The position numbers were made by a program, and so were the translations under genes. A DNA stretch of 64,000 bases from Nevskia sp035651715 (GTDB taxonomy: Bacteria; Pseudomonadota; Gammaproteobacteria; Nevskiales; Nevskiaceae). How positions within the stretch are numbered: the first letter of the stretch is position 1; each line of letters starts with the position of its first letter. Below, one piece after another: positions 34,301 to 45,662 of this stretch. The notes under the pieces were generated by a model. The model did no database searches, was not told where the DNA came from, and worked only from the letters and a program-made list of their open reading frames with translations. The stretch is taken from NCBI GenBank assembly GCA_035651715.1, contig DASRFD010000053.1, forward strand, positions 10,666-74,665. The letters are read 5' to 3'.

Positions 34301-37300
34301 TCAGAGCCGCCGCAGCTTCCTGATCTCGCGCACCGCCACCGCCAGGCTGGTGAACTCGCGGCTGCCGGTGGCCTGCAGTTCCGCCAGGCGCTCGGACGAA
34401 AACTTGACGCGGCGCTCATTGGCCTTGATCCAGTTTTCAAAGCGCGCCTGCGCGGTCTCCCCCGGCTGCGCAAGCACGCGGCCGGCGAGCTGGCGGTGGA
34501 TGCGGTAAGCATCGTCGCGCAGGTTGACCCGCGCCAGCGACTGCCACTTGCCCAGGGTCGGCATCTCGTTGATCGCCGCATACAGCCACAGCATGCGGAA
34601 ACGCTCGCCGCACAGGTAGTACACCACCGCCGCGTCGGCCAGCGAGACATTCGCGCCCTCGGCCAGCTCGGCGATGTCCAGCGCCCCGCCGAGGGCGCGG
34701 GTATTGGCCAAGCGCAGCGCCAGGTCGTCGGGCACGCCGTCCTTGTTGAGGTTGGTGACGGTATTGTCCCAATCCTCGCGGTAGGCCGGCGGCAGCACCG
34801 CCGGCAGCTGCCGCTCCAATTCGGCCAGCGGCTGGGTGAAGCGGTCCACCGCCACCTGCACCGGCAGCTGGGCGAAGCGCGAGCTGGTGAACCAGCCGGT
34901 GGCGTGCTTGAGCAGGCCGATGGCGTAGTTCATCAGGCGGTATTGCAGCGCCGCCGGCACCTTGTTGTCGAGCGCCTCGATCGCCTTCCAGTACTGGTCC
35001 CCGCCGTAGATCTGGTGCGCGGTGGCGTAGGACTTCAGCACCTCGGCGCGCATCAGGCCATGGTCCTCGGCCCACAGCTGGGCGAAGCCGGCTCCCATGC
35101 GGTTGACCAGGGCGTTGGACAGGATGGTGGCGACGATCTCGCGCTTCAGGCGGTGGTTGGCCAGCGCCTCGCGGTAGCGCTCCACCAGCACCGGCGGGAA
35201 GTTGGCCAGCAGGTCGCGCACGAAGAAGGGATCGTCCGGCACGTCGGACTTCAGCGCGGCGTCGAACAGCGAGATCTTGCTGTAGGCGATCAGCACCGCC
35301 AGCTCCGGCCGGGTCAGGCCGATGCCGCGGGTGCGGCGCTCCTTCAGCGAGTCGTCGTCCGGCAGGTACTCGATGCCGCGGTTGAGCACGCCCTCGCGTT
35401 CGAGCAGGCGCATCAGCTCGGCGTGGTCGTCGAGGCGCTGCACCGCGTTCTGCGCCAGGAGGCTGATGGCGGCGCTCTGCACGTAGTTGTCGCGCAGCAC
35501 GAACTGCACGATGTCCTCGGTCATGCTGGCCAGCAGCGGATCGCGCTCCTGGCGCGTCAGCCTGCCGGCGGTCATCAGCTCGTTGAGCGGGATCTTGATG
35601 TTGACCTCGCGGTCGGAGCTGTGCACGCCGCCGGCGTTGTCGATGGCATCGGTGTTGATGCGCCCGCCGGCGCCGCCGGCGCCCTGCAGCGCGTACTCGA
35701 TGCGGCCGAGCTGGGTGAAGCCGAGGTTGCCGCCCTCGCCCACCACCCGGGCCCGCAGGTCCCGGCCGTTGAGGCGGATCGCGTCGTTGGCGCGGTCGCC
35801 GACGTCCTGGTGGCTCTGCGTCGAAGCCTTGACGTAGGTGCCGATGCCGCCGTTCCACAACAGGTCCACCGGCGCGCGCAGGATCGCCTTGAGCAGCTCG
35901 TTGGGCGTCAGCGCCGCCTCGCGGATATCCAGCGCCTTGCGCGCCTCCTCGCTGAGCTTGATCAGCTTGGCGCTGCGCGGCCAGACGCCGCCGCCCGCCG
36001 AGATCAGCTTGCTGTCGTAGTCGGCCCAGGACGAGCGCGGCAGCGCGAACATGCGCTGCCGCTCGACGAAGCTCACCGCCGCGTCCGGCGTCGGGTCGAT
36101 GAAGATGTGGCGGTGGTCGAAGGCCGCGACCAGCTTGAGCTTGTGCGACAGCAGCATGCCGTTGCCGAACACGTCGCCGCTCATGTCGCCGATGCCGACG
36201 ACCGTGAACTCCTCGGTCTGGATGTCCTTGCCCAGTTCGCGGAAGTGGCGCTTGACGCTCTCCCAGGCGCCGCGCGCGGTGATGCCCATCTTCTTGTGGT
36301 CGTAGCCGACCGAGCCGCCCGAGGCGAAAGCGTCGCCGAGCCAGAAGCCGTACTCCGCCGAGATCGAGTTGGCGATGTCGGAGAAGGTGGCGGTGCCCTT
36401 GTCCGCGGCCACCACCAGATAGGGATCGTCCTCGTCGTAGCGCACCACCTCCTGCGGCGGCACGACGGCGTCGCCGACGCGGTTGTCGGTGATGTCGAGC
36501 AGGCCGCGCAGGAAGGTCTTGTAGCAGGCGATGCCCTGGTTGAGCCACGCCTCGCGGTTGGCGGGGTCCACCGGCTTCTTCACCACGAAGCCGCCCTTGG
36601 CGCCGACCGGCACGATCACCGTGTTCTTGACCATCTGCGCCTTCATCAGGCCCAGCACCTCGGTGCGGAAGTCCTGGCGGCGGTCGGACCAGCGCAGGCC
36701 GCCGCGGGCGACGCGGCCGCCGCGCAGGTGGATGCCCTCCACTTCCGGCGCATAGACCCAGATCTCGAACATCGGCAGCGGCAGCGGCAGTTCCGGCACC
36801 TTGGCCGGGTCGAGCTTGAAACTGACGTAGGGCTTGGACTGGCCGTGCGCGTCGCGCTGGAAGTAATTGGTGCGCAGGGTGGCGCGGATCATCGCCAGGA
36901 AGGCGCGCAGCACGCGGTCGCCGTCGAGGCTGGCGACCTGGTCCAGCGCGTGGTCCAGGGCCTGGCCGATCTTCAGCGCCTCGTTCTGCCGCGCCGCATC
37001 CGTCAGCTTCAGCGCGAAGCGCGTCTCGAACAGCGCCACCAGCAGGCGCGCAATGTCGGCGTGCTCGGCCAGCAGCGACTCCATGTAAGCCTGGCTGAAC
37101 GGCAGGCCGGTCTGGATCTGGTACTTGCAGATGGCGCGCAGCAGGGTCACCTGGCGCGCGTTGAGGCCGGCGCCGAGCACCAGCTTGTTGAGGCCGTCGT
37201 TCTCGACCTCGCCGCGCCACACCTGCAGGAAGCCGGACTCGAAGAACTGCCGCTGCGCCTCCGGTGACAGGTCGCAACCCTTGTGCTGGATCTCGAACTC

Positions 37301-39130
37301 CTGCACCCACAGGCTGACGCCATCCTTCGGCGTGATCTCGGCCGGCTCCTGGCGGATCACGCGCAGGCCGAAGTTCTCCAGCGTCGGCAGCACGTCGGAC
37401 AGCGTCACCGGCGTGTGCAGGGCGTAGAGCTTGAGGCTGGTGGCGTGCGGCAGCGCGCCTTCGGGCGACGCCACCCCCAGCCGCGGCAGCACCGGACTGG
37501 ACGGCGACAGCCGCGCCAGGTAGGCCACGTCCGCCGCCGCCTCCTGCGGCGTCACGTTCTCCGCATACGACAGGGGGAAGGCGTCGACGTACTTGGCCGG
37601 GCTCAGGCGGTCCTTCACCAGCAGCTCGCGCAACTGGTCGCGCCAGCTGCGGGTCGCCGCGATCAGCCGCGCCTCGACCTCGGACGAGCTCAGCGCGATG
37701 GTGGTGCCCGGCCTGGTGCGCACCACGTAGTGCACGCGGGTCAGGCCGCCGCGCAGGAATTCGATCTCGCGGTCCAGCACTGAGCCGCCGCAGATTTCCA
37801 GCAGGGTCGCGCCGACCTTGTCGCGCAGCTCGCGCGAGTAGCGCTCGCGCGGCAGGTAGACCAGGAAGGAATAGAAGCGGCCGTAGCGGTCGCGGCGCAT
37901 GAAGCTGCGCAGCTGGTGGCGGTCGCGCAGCGCGCGGATGCCCATGCACAGCTGGAACAGCTCCTCCTCGCCGGCCTGGAACAGTTCGTCGCGCGGCAGG
38001 CCGTGCAGGATGTCGCGCAGGTTCTTGCCGGAGTGGCCGTGCTCCGGCAGGCGCGACTTCTGCATCACGTACTCGGCCTTGCGCCGGATCAGCGGGATGT
38101 GGCGCGGCCGGTCGATGTAGACCTCGGAACTGAACAGGCCGACGAAGCGCACCGTGCCGGCGAGATGGCCCTGCGCGTCGTAGCGCTTCACCGACACCAC
38201 GTCGAGCAGGCCCTCGCGGTGGATGGTGGAGCGCAGGTTGGCCTTGGTCACCACCACCAGGCGCGGCGAGTCGGCGTACTTGTCCAGCTCCGCCTGCGGC
38301 GCGATCAGGTCCTCGTTGGCCCAGCGGCTGCCGGCGCGCAGCAGGCCCAGGCCGGAGGCGGGATCGGCGCGGAAGCTGGCCTTGCCGCCCGCGCCGGGCA
38401 CCGCCCGGCTTTCGATCATCGCCAGGAAGGTGAAGTGGTGCTGGTCGAGGTAGGTGAGGAATTCGCGCGCCTCGGCGAATTCCTCGGCGTCGCCGCCGGG
38501 CGGCACCAGCTTCAACTCCTCCACCAGCGCGCGCACGCGCTCCAGCGTCTTCGGATAGTCGTCCACCACCTGGCGCAGATCGGCCAGCACGGTGGCGATC
38601 TGCTCCTGCAGCGTGGTGTAGGCGGCAAGATTGGCCAGCGGCTCGAATTCGAGGTGGATCAACGACTCGTGGGGCGCCCCGGCGGCGGACTGCGCCGCGG
38701 CGACGATCTTGCCTGCGGCGTCGCGCCGCAGGTTGAGCACCGGATGCACGGTCCAGTCCACCGAGGCGCCGGCGGCGCGCACCGCCATCATGATCGAGTC
38801 GACCAGGAAGGGCTGGTCGGCGACGCAGGTTTCGACCACCGCCAGGCCGGGCCGCGCCTCGTCAGCGCCCTGCGGCGGCACCACCCGCACCAGCGCGGCT
38901 TCGGGCCGGCGCAGCTTTGCGAAATTCCAGTGGCCCAGCGCGATGCGCAGCAGGTCCTCCGGCGTGCGCAGCGTCAGGGTGTCGAACGCCGCCATCTCGT
39001 AATAGTGGCGCAGGAAGCGGCGGAACAAGGCCGCATCGTCCACGCCGGTCTGCGCCTGCGCCAGCGCATCCAGCTGCTCCAACAGCAACTCCTGCCCGGG
39101 CTTGGCGTCCGGGCTGGGTCGGGCTTCCAT
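34301..39130 (-). CDS. gdhB: Large NAD-dependent glutamate dehydrogenase (GdhB type)
   Basis: This 1609-aa protein is the very large class of NAD-specific glutamate dehydrogenase known from Pseudomonas, Caulobacter and Streptomyces. The catalytic core has VPVGAKGGFVVKKP with the active Lys, VGIGDMSGDVFGNGML (the Rossmann motif of this class) and ALPRSSWADYDSKLIS. Long regulatory regions flank the core, including ACT-like parts in the N-terminal half. It oxidises glutamate to 2-oxoglutarate and ammonium. A GGAGG ribosome-binding site lies 5 bases before the ATG at 39130, which decides the start; the open frame reaches 39241. Confidence 0.97.
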   Translation of the reverse strand: MEARPSPDAKPGQELLLEQLDALAQAQTGVDDAALFRRFLRHYYEMAAFDTLTLRTPEDLLRIALGHWNFAKLRRPEAALVRVVPPQGADEARPGLAVVETCVADQPFLVDSIMMAVRAAGASVDWTVHPVLNLRRDAAGKIVAAAQSAAGAPHESLIHLEFEPLANLAAYTTLQEQIATVLADLRQVVDDYPKTLERVRALVEELKLVPPGGDAEEFAEAREFLTYLDQHHFTFLAMIESRAVPGAGGKASFRADPASGLGLLRAGSRWANEDLIAPQAELDKYADSPRLVVVTKANLRSTIHREGLLDVVSVKRYDAQGHLAGTVRFVGLFSSEVYIDRPRHIPLIRRKAEYVMQKSRLPEHGHSGKNLRDILHGLPRDELFQAGEEELFQLCMGIRALRDRHQLRSFMRRDRYGRFYSFLVYLPRERYSRELRDKVGATLLEICGGSVLDREIEFLRGGLTRVHYVVRTRPGTTIALSSSEVEARLIAATRSWRDQLRELLVKDRLSPAKYVDAFPLSYAENVTPQEAAADVAYLARLSPSSPVLPRLGVASPEGALPHATSLKLYALHTPVTLSDVLPTLENFGLRVIRQEPAEITPKDGVSLWVQEFEIQHKGCDLSPEAQRQFFESGFLQVWRGEVENDGLNKLVLGAGLNARQVTLLRAICKYQIQTGLPFSQAYMESLLAEHADIARLLVALFETRFALKLTDAARQNEALKIGQALDHALDQVASLDGDRVLRAFLAMIRATLRTNYFQRDAHGQSKPYVSFKLDPAKVPELPLPLPMFEIWVYAPEVEGIHLRGGRVARGGLRWSDRRQDFRTEVLGLMKAQMVKNTVIVPVGAKGGFVVKKPVDPANREAWLNQGIACYKTFLRGLLDITDNRVGDAVVPPQEVVRYDEDDPYLVVAADKGTATFSDIANSISAEYGFWLGDAFASGGSVGYDHKKMGITARGAWESVKRHFRELGKDIQTEEFTVVGIGDMSGDVFGNGMLLSHKLKLVAAFDHRHIFIDPTPDAAVSFVERQRMFALPRSSWADYDSKLISAGGGVWPRSAKLIKLSEEARKALDIREAALTPNELLKAILRAPVDLLWNGGIGTYVKASTQSHQDVGDRANDAIRLNGRDLRARVVGEGGNLGFTQLGRIEYALQGAGGAGGRINTDAIDNAGGVHSSDREVNIKIPLNELMTAGRLTRQERDPLLASMTEDIVQFVLRDNYVQSAAISLLAQNAVQRLDDHAELMRLLEREGVLNRGIEYLPDDDSLKERRTRGIGLTRPELAVLIAYSKISLFDAALKSDVPDDPFFVRDLLANFPPVLVERYREALANHRLKREIVATILSNALVNRMGAGFAQLWAEDHGLMRAEVLKSYATAHQIYGGDQYWKAIEALDNKVPAALQYRLMNYAIGLLKHATGWFTSSRFAQLPVQVAVDRFTQPLAELERQLPAVLPPAYREDWDNTVTNLNKDGVPDDLALRLANTRALGGALDIAELAEGANVSLADAAVVYYLCGERFRMLWLYAAINEMPTLGKWQSLARVNLRDDAYRIHRQLAGRVLAQPGETAQARFENWIKANERRVKFSSERLAELQATGSREFTSLAVAVREIRKLRRL

Positions 39131-39310
39131 GTACTCCTCCAGCGAATCTTGAGATGGCGAAAGTATGCCAGCGGACCCCGCCGGCGGGCGGGGTATAATC
39201 GAAGCGTCGATGCATGCCGCCGCGGCGCCCGCGTGGTGCACTGCGGCATGCAGCCCTTTGACCCGTCATCCGCGCCGCTGTTCGGGGCAACTTCGCCGGG
39301 AGCCGTTGCC

Positions 39311-39748
39311 ATGACGCCACAGGCCGCCCTGGCCTTCGTCGAGAAACATGGCGTGGTGCTGGTATCGGGGCGTGGAGCGGCGCCACGGCTGAGCGAAGCC
39401 GTCGCCGGTGAGCCGATCCGCGGCAGCTGGTGGGCCCACCCTGAAAGCCGGCAGATCTTCCGCGTGCTGCAGGCCCTGCACGACTCGCCCGACGTCGTGG
39501 TCTGCCGCCTGGTCGACGGCAAACTCAGCCTGGTTCACCGGCGCCTGTGGCCGGCGCTGGTGCGCCTGGCGCCGCGGCTGCCGCCCGGGCGCCTGGCGCG
39601 GGTCAGGCAGGTGCATACGGCGGACGGCCATCACGAGAACCAGGAAACCGCGTTCCCGCAATGGGTGCCGCCAGCCGTGCTGCGGCAGGCCCGCGAGCTG
39701 AGCGAGGCGCAGGCCGCCGCCGCGTTGGGGCCCTGGCTCTCCGCCTAG
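39311..39748 (+). CDS. Conserved protein of unknown function
   Basis: This 145-aa soluble protein starts MTPQAALAFVEKHGVVLVSGRG. It contains RGSWWAHPESRQIFRVLQALHDSPDVVVCRLVDGKLSLVHRRLWPALVRLA and ends PQWVPPAVLRQARELSEAQA. I recall similar proteins as hypothetical proteins in many bacteria, but no function. The start at 39311 has GGGAG 8 bases upstream. An earlier in-frame ATG at 39248 would add 21 residues. It is divergent from gdhB and convergent with pncC. Confidence 0.7.
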   Translation: MTPQAALAFVEKHGVVLVSGRGAAPRLSEAVAGEPIRGSWWAHPESRQIFRVLQALHDSPDVVVCRLVDGKLSLVHRRLWPALVRLAPRLPPGRLARVRQVHTADGHHENQETAFPQWVPPAVLRQARELSEAQAAAALGPWLSA

Positions 39749-39794
39749 GGCCTGTTAACGCTGTATCGATCGAAATGGCGTTAACGGGGCCTAG
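39745..39794. repeat. Inverted repeat between convergent genes
   Basis: The perfect core arms GTTAACGC (39754-39761) and GCGTTAAC (39778-39785) extend outward as CTAGGGCCT and GGGGCCTAG with a few mismatches. The position between two convergent stops suggests a bidirectional terminator or a small repeat element; no T run is present. Confidence 0.6.
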
Positions 39795-40306
39795 CCGGAC
39801 TTTCCGAGCAGAACCAGCAGCCCTTCCAGCGCCGCCTGCGCCGACTGGCGGCGCACGGCATCGCGGTCGCCGTCGAAGCGGAAGCGGCTGCACGAAGCCG
39901 CCACCCCCGCGCCGCCCCAGCCGATCCACACCGTGCCCACCGGCTTGTCCGCGGTGCCGCCATCCGGTCCGGCCACGCCGCTGACCGCCACCGCCCACTG
40001 CACCGGCGCATGCGCCAGCAGACCCTGCACCATCGCCTGCACCGTTTCGGCGCTGACCGCGCCGGCGCGGCCGATGACCTCCGCCGGCACGCCCAGCAAC
40101 TCCTGCTTGGCCGCGTTGGAATAGGTCACCAGCCCGCGCTCGAACCAGCGCGAGCTGCCGGCGATGTCGGTGCACAGCTTGGCGATCAGCCCGCCGGTGC
40201 AGGACTCGGCGGCGGCCAACCACTGCTGTCGGGCAAGCAAGGCCTCGCCGGCACCGCAGGCGAGGCCCTGCAGGGTGGCGTCATCGGGCATTGCAGTCAT
40301 TTCCAC
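39791..40306 (-). CDS. pncC: Nicotinamide-nucleotide amidohydrolase PncC (CinA C-terminal domain)
   Basis: This 171-aa stand-alone CinA C-terminal domain has LAAAESCTGGLIAKLCTDIAGSSRWFERGLVTYSNAAKQELLGV, the catalytic Ser/Thr region. It also has VAVSGVAGPDGGTADKPVGTVWIGW. The enzyme deamidates nicotinamide mononucleotide to nicotinate mononucleotide in NAD recycling. The ATG could also be the one two codons in. It stands alone between two convergent or divergent neighbours. Confidence 0.93.
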   Translation of the reverse strand: MEMTAMPDDATLQGLACGAGEALLARQQWLAAAESCTGGLIAKLCTDIAGSSRWFERGLVTYSNAAKQELLGVPAEVIGRAGAVSAETVQAMVQGLLAHAPVQWAVAVSGVAGPDGGTADKPVGTVWIGWGGAGVAASCSRFRFDGDRDAVRRQSAQAALEGLLVLLGKSG

Positions 40307-40388
40307 GTGACCTCAATCATGCGTTCGCTTCAGCCATCCTGGCGCGGCCTCGGCGATCGCGGCGGGCGGCTCGCCAGGCTGCGATTCC

Positions 40389-41438
<1,050 letters not shown>

Positions 41439-41533
41439 CGGATTTCCTCAAATTGGGTGCCGCCGCCACCATGCGGCGATTTTTGCTTATTGTACCGCTG
41501 CCCATCCCGGCACTTTCCATCCCGGCATCCAGC

Positions 41534-44500
41534 ATGGCCATCCACGCCGTCCTGCACCATGAGACGATCTACCGCTATGACCGCCGCGTCGGTCTGTCGC
41601 CGCAGATCATCCGCCTGCGCCCGGCGCCCCATGCCCGCACCCCGGTGCTGTCCTACGCGCTGAAGATCGAGCCGAAGGACCACTTCATCAACTGGCAACA
41701 GGACGCCTTCAGCAACTGGCTGGCCCGGGTGGTGTTTCCGCAGAAGGTGACCGAGTTCAGCGTCACCGTCGACCTGGTCGCCGACATGGCGGTGTGGAAT
41801 CCGTTCGACTTCTTCATCGAAAGCAGCGCCGAGCAGTTCCCGTTCCGCTACAGCGACGAGGCGCGGGAGGAGCTCAAGCCCTACCTGCGCGCCGCCCCGG
41901 CCGGCCCGCTGCTGCAGCAGTACCTGGCCGCGATTCCGCGCGAACCGTGCCGCACCATTGACTTCCTGGTCGGGCTCAACCAGCGCCTCCAGCACGAGAT
42001 CCGCTACCTGATCCGGATGGAGCCGGGGGTGCAGACGCCGGACGAAACCCTGGGCAAGGCGTCCGGTTCCTGCCGCGACTCCGGCTGGCTGCTGGTGCAG
42101 GTCCTGCGGCACCTGGGCCTGGCCGCGCGCTTCGTCTCCGGCTACCTGATCCAGCTCACCCCGGACGTGAAGTCGCTCGACGGCCCCTCCGGCACCGATC
42201 ACGACTTCACCGACCTGCACGCCTGGTGCGAGGTCTACCTGCCCGGCGCCGGCTGGATCGGCCTGGACCCGACCTCGGGCCTGCTGGCGGGCGAGGGCCA
42301 TATCCCGGTCTGCGCCACGCCCGAGCCGTCCAGCGCGGCGCCGATCAGCGGTGCGGTGGACGAGTGCGAGGTCGAATTCGGCCACCAGATGTACGTCCAG
42401 CGGCTGTACGAGTCGCCGCGCGTCACCCGGCCTTACACCGACGAGCAGTGGGCGGCCATCGACGCGCTGGGCCACCAGGTCGACACCAGGCTCCAGGCCG
42501 GCGACGTGCGCCTGACCATGGGCGGCGAGCCGACCTTCATCTCCATCGACGACCGGCAGGGCGCGGAGTGGAACACCGCCGCGGTGGGCCCGACCAAGCA
42601 GGCCCTGGCCGACAAGCTGATGCGGCGCCTGCGCGACCGCTTCGCCCCGGACGGCCTGCTCACCTACGGCCAGGGCAAGTGGTACCCGGGCGAATCGTTG
42701 CCGCGCTGGGCCTACTCCTGCTATTTCCGCGGCGACGGCCGGCCCATCGTCCGCACCGACCTGGCCGGCGGCGCCACCGCGCCGGACATCAACAGCGCCC
42801 GCGCCCTGATCCGCGCCATCGCCCAGCGCCTGGAAGTGGCGCCGGCCAATGCCCTGCCGGCCTACGAGGACGCCTTCTACTACCTGCACCGCGAGCGCCA
42901 GCTGCCGGACAACGTCCTGCCCGAGGACAACAAGCTGAAGGACCCGGAGGAGCGCGCCCGCATCGCCAGGATATTCGAGCGTGGCCTGGACACGCCGCGC
43001 GGCTACGTGCTGCCGGTGCAGCGCTGGCAGTCGCGCGCCTGGATCTCGGAGCGCTGGAGCTTCCGCCAGGGCCGCCTGTTCCTCATCCCCGGCGACTCGC
43101 CGCTGGGCTTCCGCCTGCCGCTGGAAGCGCTGCCCTGGCTGCCGCCGCTGGAGCGCCCGCAGCTGGTGCCCTACGACCCCTTCGACGAGCGCCCGCCGCT
43201 GCCGGAGCAGCCCGACGCGCGGCGCCAGCCCTACCTGCAGACCCAGGGCGCGCGCGACGACGCCGAGCTCCAGCGCCAGCGCCGCCGCCAGGAGCGCCTG
43301 CAGAAGCTCACCGCCGAGCGCGACCAGCCGGCGCCGGTGAAGCGCGGCGCCTACCTGGAGGGCGGCAACGTGCGCACGGCGCTGACGGTGGAGCCGCGCG
43401 AAGGCTTTCTCTGCGTGTTCATGCCGCCGGTGCAGGGCGTGGAGGACTACCTGGACCTCGTCGCCGCGGTGGAGGACAGCGCCGGCGAGCTCGATGTGCC
43501 GGTGCGCATTGAAGGCTATCAGCCGCCGGCGGATGCGCGTCTCAACGTGTTCCGCGTCACCCCCGACCCCGGCGTGATCGAGGTCAACATCCACCCCTCG
43601 CACTCCTGGGCGCAGCTGCGCGACCACACCGAGGCGCTGTACGAGGAGGCGCGCCTCACCCGCCTGGCCACCGAGAAGTTCCTGATCGACGGCCGCGCCA
43701 CCGGCACCGGCGGCGGCAACCATTTCGTGCTCGGCGGCGCCACGCCGGCGGACTCGCCGTTCCTGCGCCGGCCCGACCTGCTCGGCAGCCTGCTGCGCTA
43801 CTGGCAGAACCACCCGGCGCTGAGCTACTTCTTCTCCGGCCTGTTCATCGGCAGCACCTCGCAGCATCCGCGCATCGACGAGGCGCAGGACTCCACCCTG
43901 TACGAGCTGGAAATCGCCCTGTCGCAGCTGCCGCCGCCGGGGCGCAGCGTGCCGCTGTGGCAGGTCGACCGCAGCCTGCGCAACCTGCTGGTGGACCTGG
44001 CCGGCAACACCCACCGCACCGAGATTTCGATCGACAAGCTGTACTCGCCGGACGGCCCCACCGGCCGCCTCGGCCTGGTTGAGTTCCGCGCCTTCGAGAT
44101 GCCGCCACACCCGCGCATGAGCCTGGCGCAGCAGCTGCTGCTGCGCGCGCTGATCGCCTGGTTCTGGGAGCGGCCCTACACCCGCCCGCTGGTGCGCTGG
44201 GGCACCCAGCTGCACGACCGCTTCATGCTGCCGCACCACGTCTGGACCGACCTGCGCGAAGTGCTCGACGACCTGCGCCGGGCCGGCTTCGCCTTCCAGG
44301 ACGAGTGGTTCGCCGCGCACCACGAGTTCCGCTTCCCGCGCCACGGCAGCGTGCGCTTCGGCGACGTCGAGCTGGAGCTGCGCCATGCCCTGGAGCCCTG
44401 GCCGGTGCTGGGCGAGGAAGCCGCCGTCGGCGGCACCACCCGCTACGTCGATTCCTCGCTGGAGCGCCTGCAGGTGCGCGTCACCGGCCTCACCGAAGGG

Positions 44501-44878
44501 CGCCACTTCGTCACCGTCGCCGGCCGCCGCGTGCCGCTCAAGCCGACCGGCGTGCGCGGCGAATGGGTCGGCGGCGTGCGCTACCGTGCCTGGCAGCCGG
44601 CCTCCGCCCTGCACCCCACCATCGGCGTGCACACGCCGCTGGTGTTCGACCTCTACGACGCCTGGAACCGCCGCGCCGTGGCCGGCTGCACCTACCACGT
44701 GGCGCATCCGGCCGGGCGTAATTACGAGACTTTTCCGGTCAATGCCTATGAGGCCGAGGCGCGGCGCCTGGCGCGCTTCGAGCCGTTCGGCCATACGCCG
44801 GACGGCTACTGGCCGGCGGAGGAGGCGCCGAACCCGGACTATCCGTACACGCTGGATTTGAGGCGCCCGCCTGTGTAG
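41534..44878 (+). CDS. Transglutaminase-like / DUF2126 fusion protein
   Basis: This 1114-aa protein has an N-terminal bacterial transglutaminase-like part (residues about 1-300) with a full catalytic triad. Cys180 is in GSCRDSGWLL, His229 in TDLHAWCEVYLPG and Asp245 in GLDPTSGLLAG. DUF2126 follows (about 320-1110), with DVRLTMGGEPTFISIDD, GGGNHFVLGGATPADSPFLRRP and WEVQVDRSL-type stretches. This fusion is widespread in proteobacteria and cyanobacteria. A peptide-ligase-like role for DUF2126 is suspected from neighbours in other genomes, with no firm substrate. The start at 41534 gives the family N-terminus MAIHAVLHHET. Confidence 0.9.
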   Translation: MAIHAVLHHETIYRYDRRVGLSPQIIRLRPAPHARTPVLSYALKIEPKDHFINWQQDAFSNWLARVVFPQKVTEFSVTVDLVADMAVWNPFDFFIESSAEQFPFRYSDEAREELKPYLRAAPAGPLLQQYLAAIPREPCRTIDFLVGLNQRLQHEIRYLIRMEPGVQTPDETLGKASGSCRDSGWLLVQVLRHLGLAARFVSGYLIQLTPDVKSLDGPSGTDHDFTDLHAWCEVYLPGAGWIGLDPTSGLLAGEGHIPVCATPEPSSAAPISGAVDECEVEFGHQMYVQRLYESPRVTRPYTDEQWAAIDALGHQVDTRLQAGDVRLTMGGEPTFISIDDRQGAEWNTAAVGPTKQALADKLMRRLRDRFAPDGLLTYGQGKWYPGESLPRWAYSCYFRGDGRPIVRTDLAGGATAPDINSARALIRAIAQRLEVAPANALPAYEDAFYYLHRERQLPDNVLPEDNKLKDPEERARIARIFERGLDTPRGYVLPVQRWQSRAWISERWSFRQGRLFLIPGDSPLGFRLPLEALPWLPPLERPQLVPYDPFDERPPLPEQPDARRQPYLQTQGARDDAELQRQRRRQERLQKLTAERDQPAPVKRGAYLEGGNVRTALTVEPREGFLCVFMPPVQGVEDYLDLVAAVEDSAGELDVPVRIEGYQPPADARLNVFRVTPDPGVIEVNIHPSHSWAQLRDHTEALYEEARLTRLATEKFLIDGRATGTGGGNHFVLGGATPADSPFLRRPDLLGSLLRYWQNHPALSYFFSGLFIGSTSQHPRIDEAQDSTLYELEIALSQLPPPGRSVPLWQVDRSLRNLLVDLAGNTHRTEISIDKLYSPDGPTGRLGLVEFRAFEMPPHPRMSLAQQLLLRALIAWFWERPYTRPLVRWGTQLHDRFMLPHHVWTDLREVLDDLRRAGFAFQDEWFAAHHEFRFPRHGSVRFGDVELELRHALEPWPVLGEEAAVGGTTRYVDSSLERLQVRVTGLTEGRHFVTVAGRRVPLKPTGVRGEWVGGVRYRAWQPASALHPTIGVHTPLVFDLYDAWNRRAVAGCTYHVAHPAGRNYETFPVNAYEAEARRLARFEPFGHTPDGYWPAEEAPNPDYPYTLDLRRPPV

Positions 44879-44988
44879 TCCGCCATATCGGGACGAGCGG
44901 AGGCCGGGCTGCACCATTCAGCCCGCATTCAGGCACTCACACCGAGGATTTATGATGGCGTAGACGCCACCTGGCTGAGGAGGTTTCC

Positions 44989-45423
44989 ATGAAACGCACA
45001 ACGATCCCCGCGCTGCTGCTCCTGGCCGCCCTGGCCGGCTGCGCGACGCCGGACGCGCGCATCAAGGGCGACCCGACCAGCTACGCCCAGCTCACCCCCG
45101 AGCAGCAGGCCCTGGTGAAGAAGGGCGAGATCGGCCTGGGCATGCCGGAAGCGGGCGTCCAGCTGGCACTGGGCAAGCCCGACCGCGTCACCGAGCACAC
45201 CGACGCCAGCGGCACCCAGAAGATCTGGCACTACACCGACGTCGACACCTACGGCACCGTCGGCGCCGGCTATCCCTGGTATCCCTACGCCTATCGCCGC
45301 CACTTCTTCTACGACCCGTTCTTCTATCCGGGTTACTACGCCTACCCGGCACAGGTCGAGACCGACCGCGTGCGCGTGGTGTTCAAGGACGGCAAGGTCA
45401 CCGCCATCGAGCGGGAAAGCTAA
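44989..45423 (+). CDS. Small lipoprotein, BamE/OmlA-like fold suspected
   Basis: This 144-aa lipoprotein has signal peptide MKRTTIPALLLLAALAGC (Cys at residue 18). The mature part has IGLGMPEAGVQLALGKPDRVTEH, a pattern like the first helix and turn of BamE/OmlA-type domains (GMT...V..LLG.P). Later strands include VRVVFKDGKVTAIE. In between is a Tyr/Pro/Phe-rich insert (YPWYPYAYRRHFFYDPFFYPGYYAY). A clear AGGAGG ribosome-binding site precedes the ATG. BamE-like is a fold suggestion; it is not BamE itself. Confidence 0.7.
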   Translation: MKRTTIPALLLLAALAGCATPDARIKGDPTSYAQLTPEQQALVKKGEIGLGMPEAGVQLALGKPDRVTEHTDASGTQKIWHYTDVDTYGTVGAGYPWYPYAYRRHFFYDPFFYPGYYAYPAQVETDRVRVVFKDGKVTAIERES

Positions 45424-45662
45424 GGCGGCGTCGGCTCCGGCCAGCCAGCCACTCTCCGCCGGTAGAAGGCGGGGGGTCCGCGCCACCAAGGCCGTCACCG
45501 CGGAAAGGGGCTGCTCCAGCGCATCGCCGGGCGCTTTCGCCCCTTCCGTGTGAACAGCGTCACACGCGCCTCCCGTCCACTCCGTCCGCCCTGGCCGCTT
45601 TTCAGCGCCACTCCGTTCTTGAGAGTGAAGCCGCCTGCCATAAGGCGGCAAGGAGCAGGCTC

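Noticed and set aside
34187..37267. Very long open frame (over 1000 codons) on the plus strand across gdhB
   Set aside because: It is the antisense shadow of the gdhB gene. High G+C and codon bias keep the opposite frame open; its translation is low-complexity with no motif.
39745..39794. Mobile-element end suggested by the inverted repeat
   Set aside because: It sits between two convergent stops with no flanking duplication or transposase fragment; a terminator-like role is simpler.
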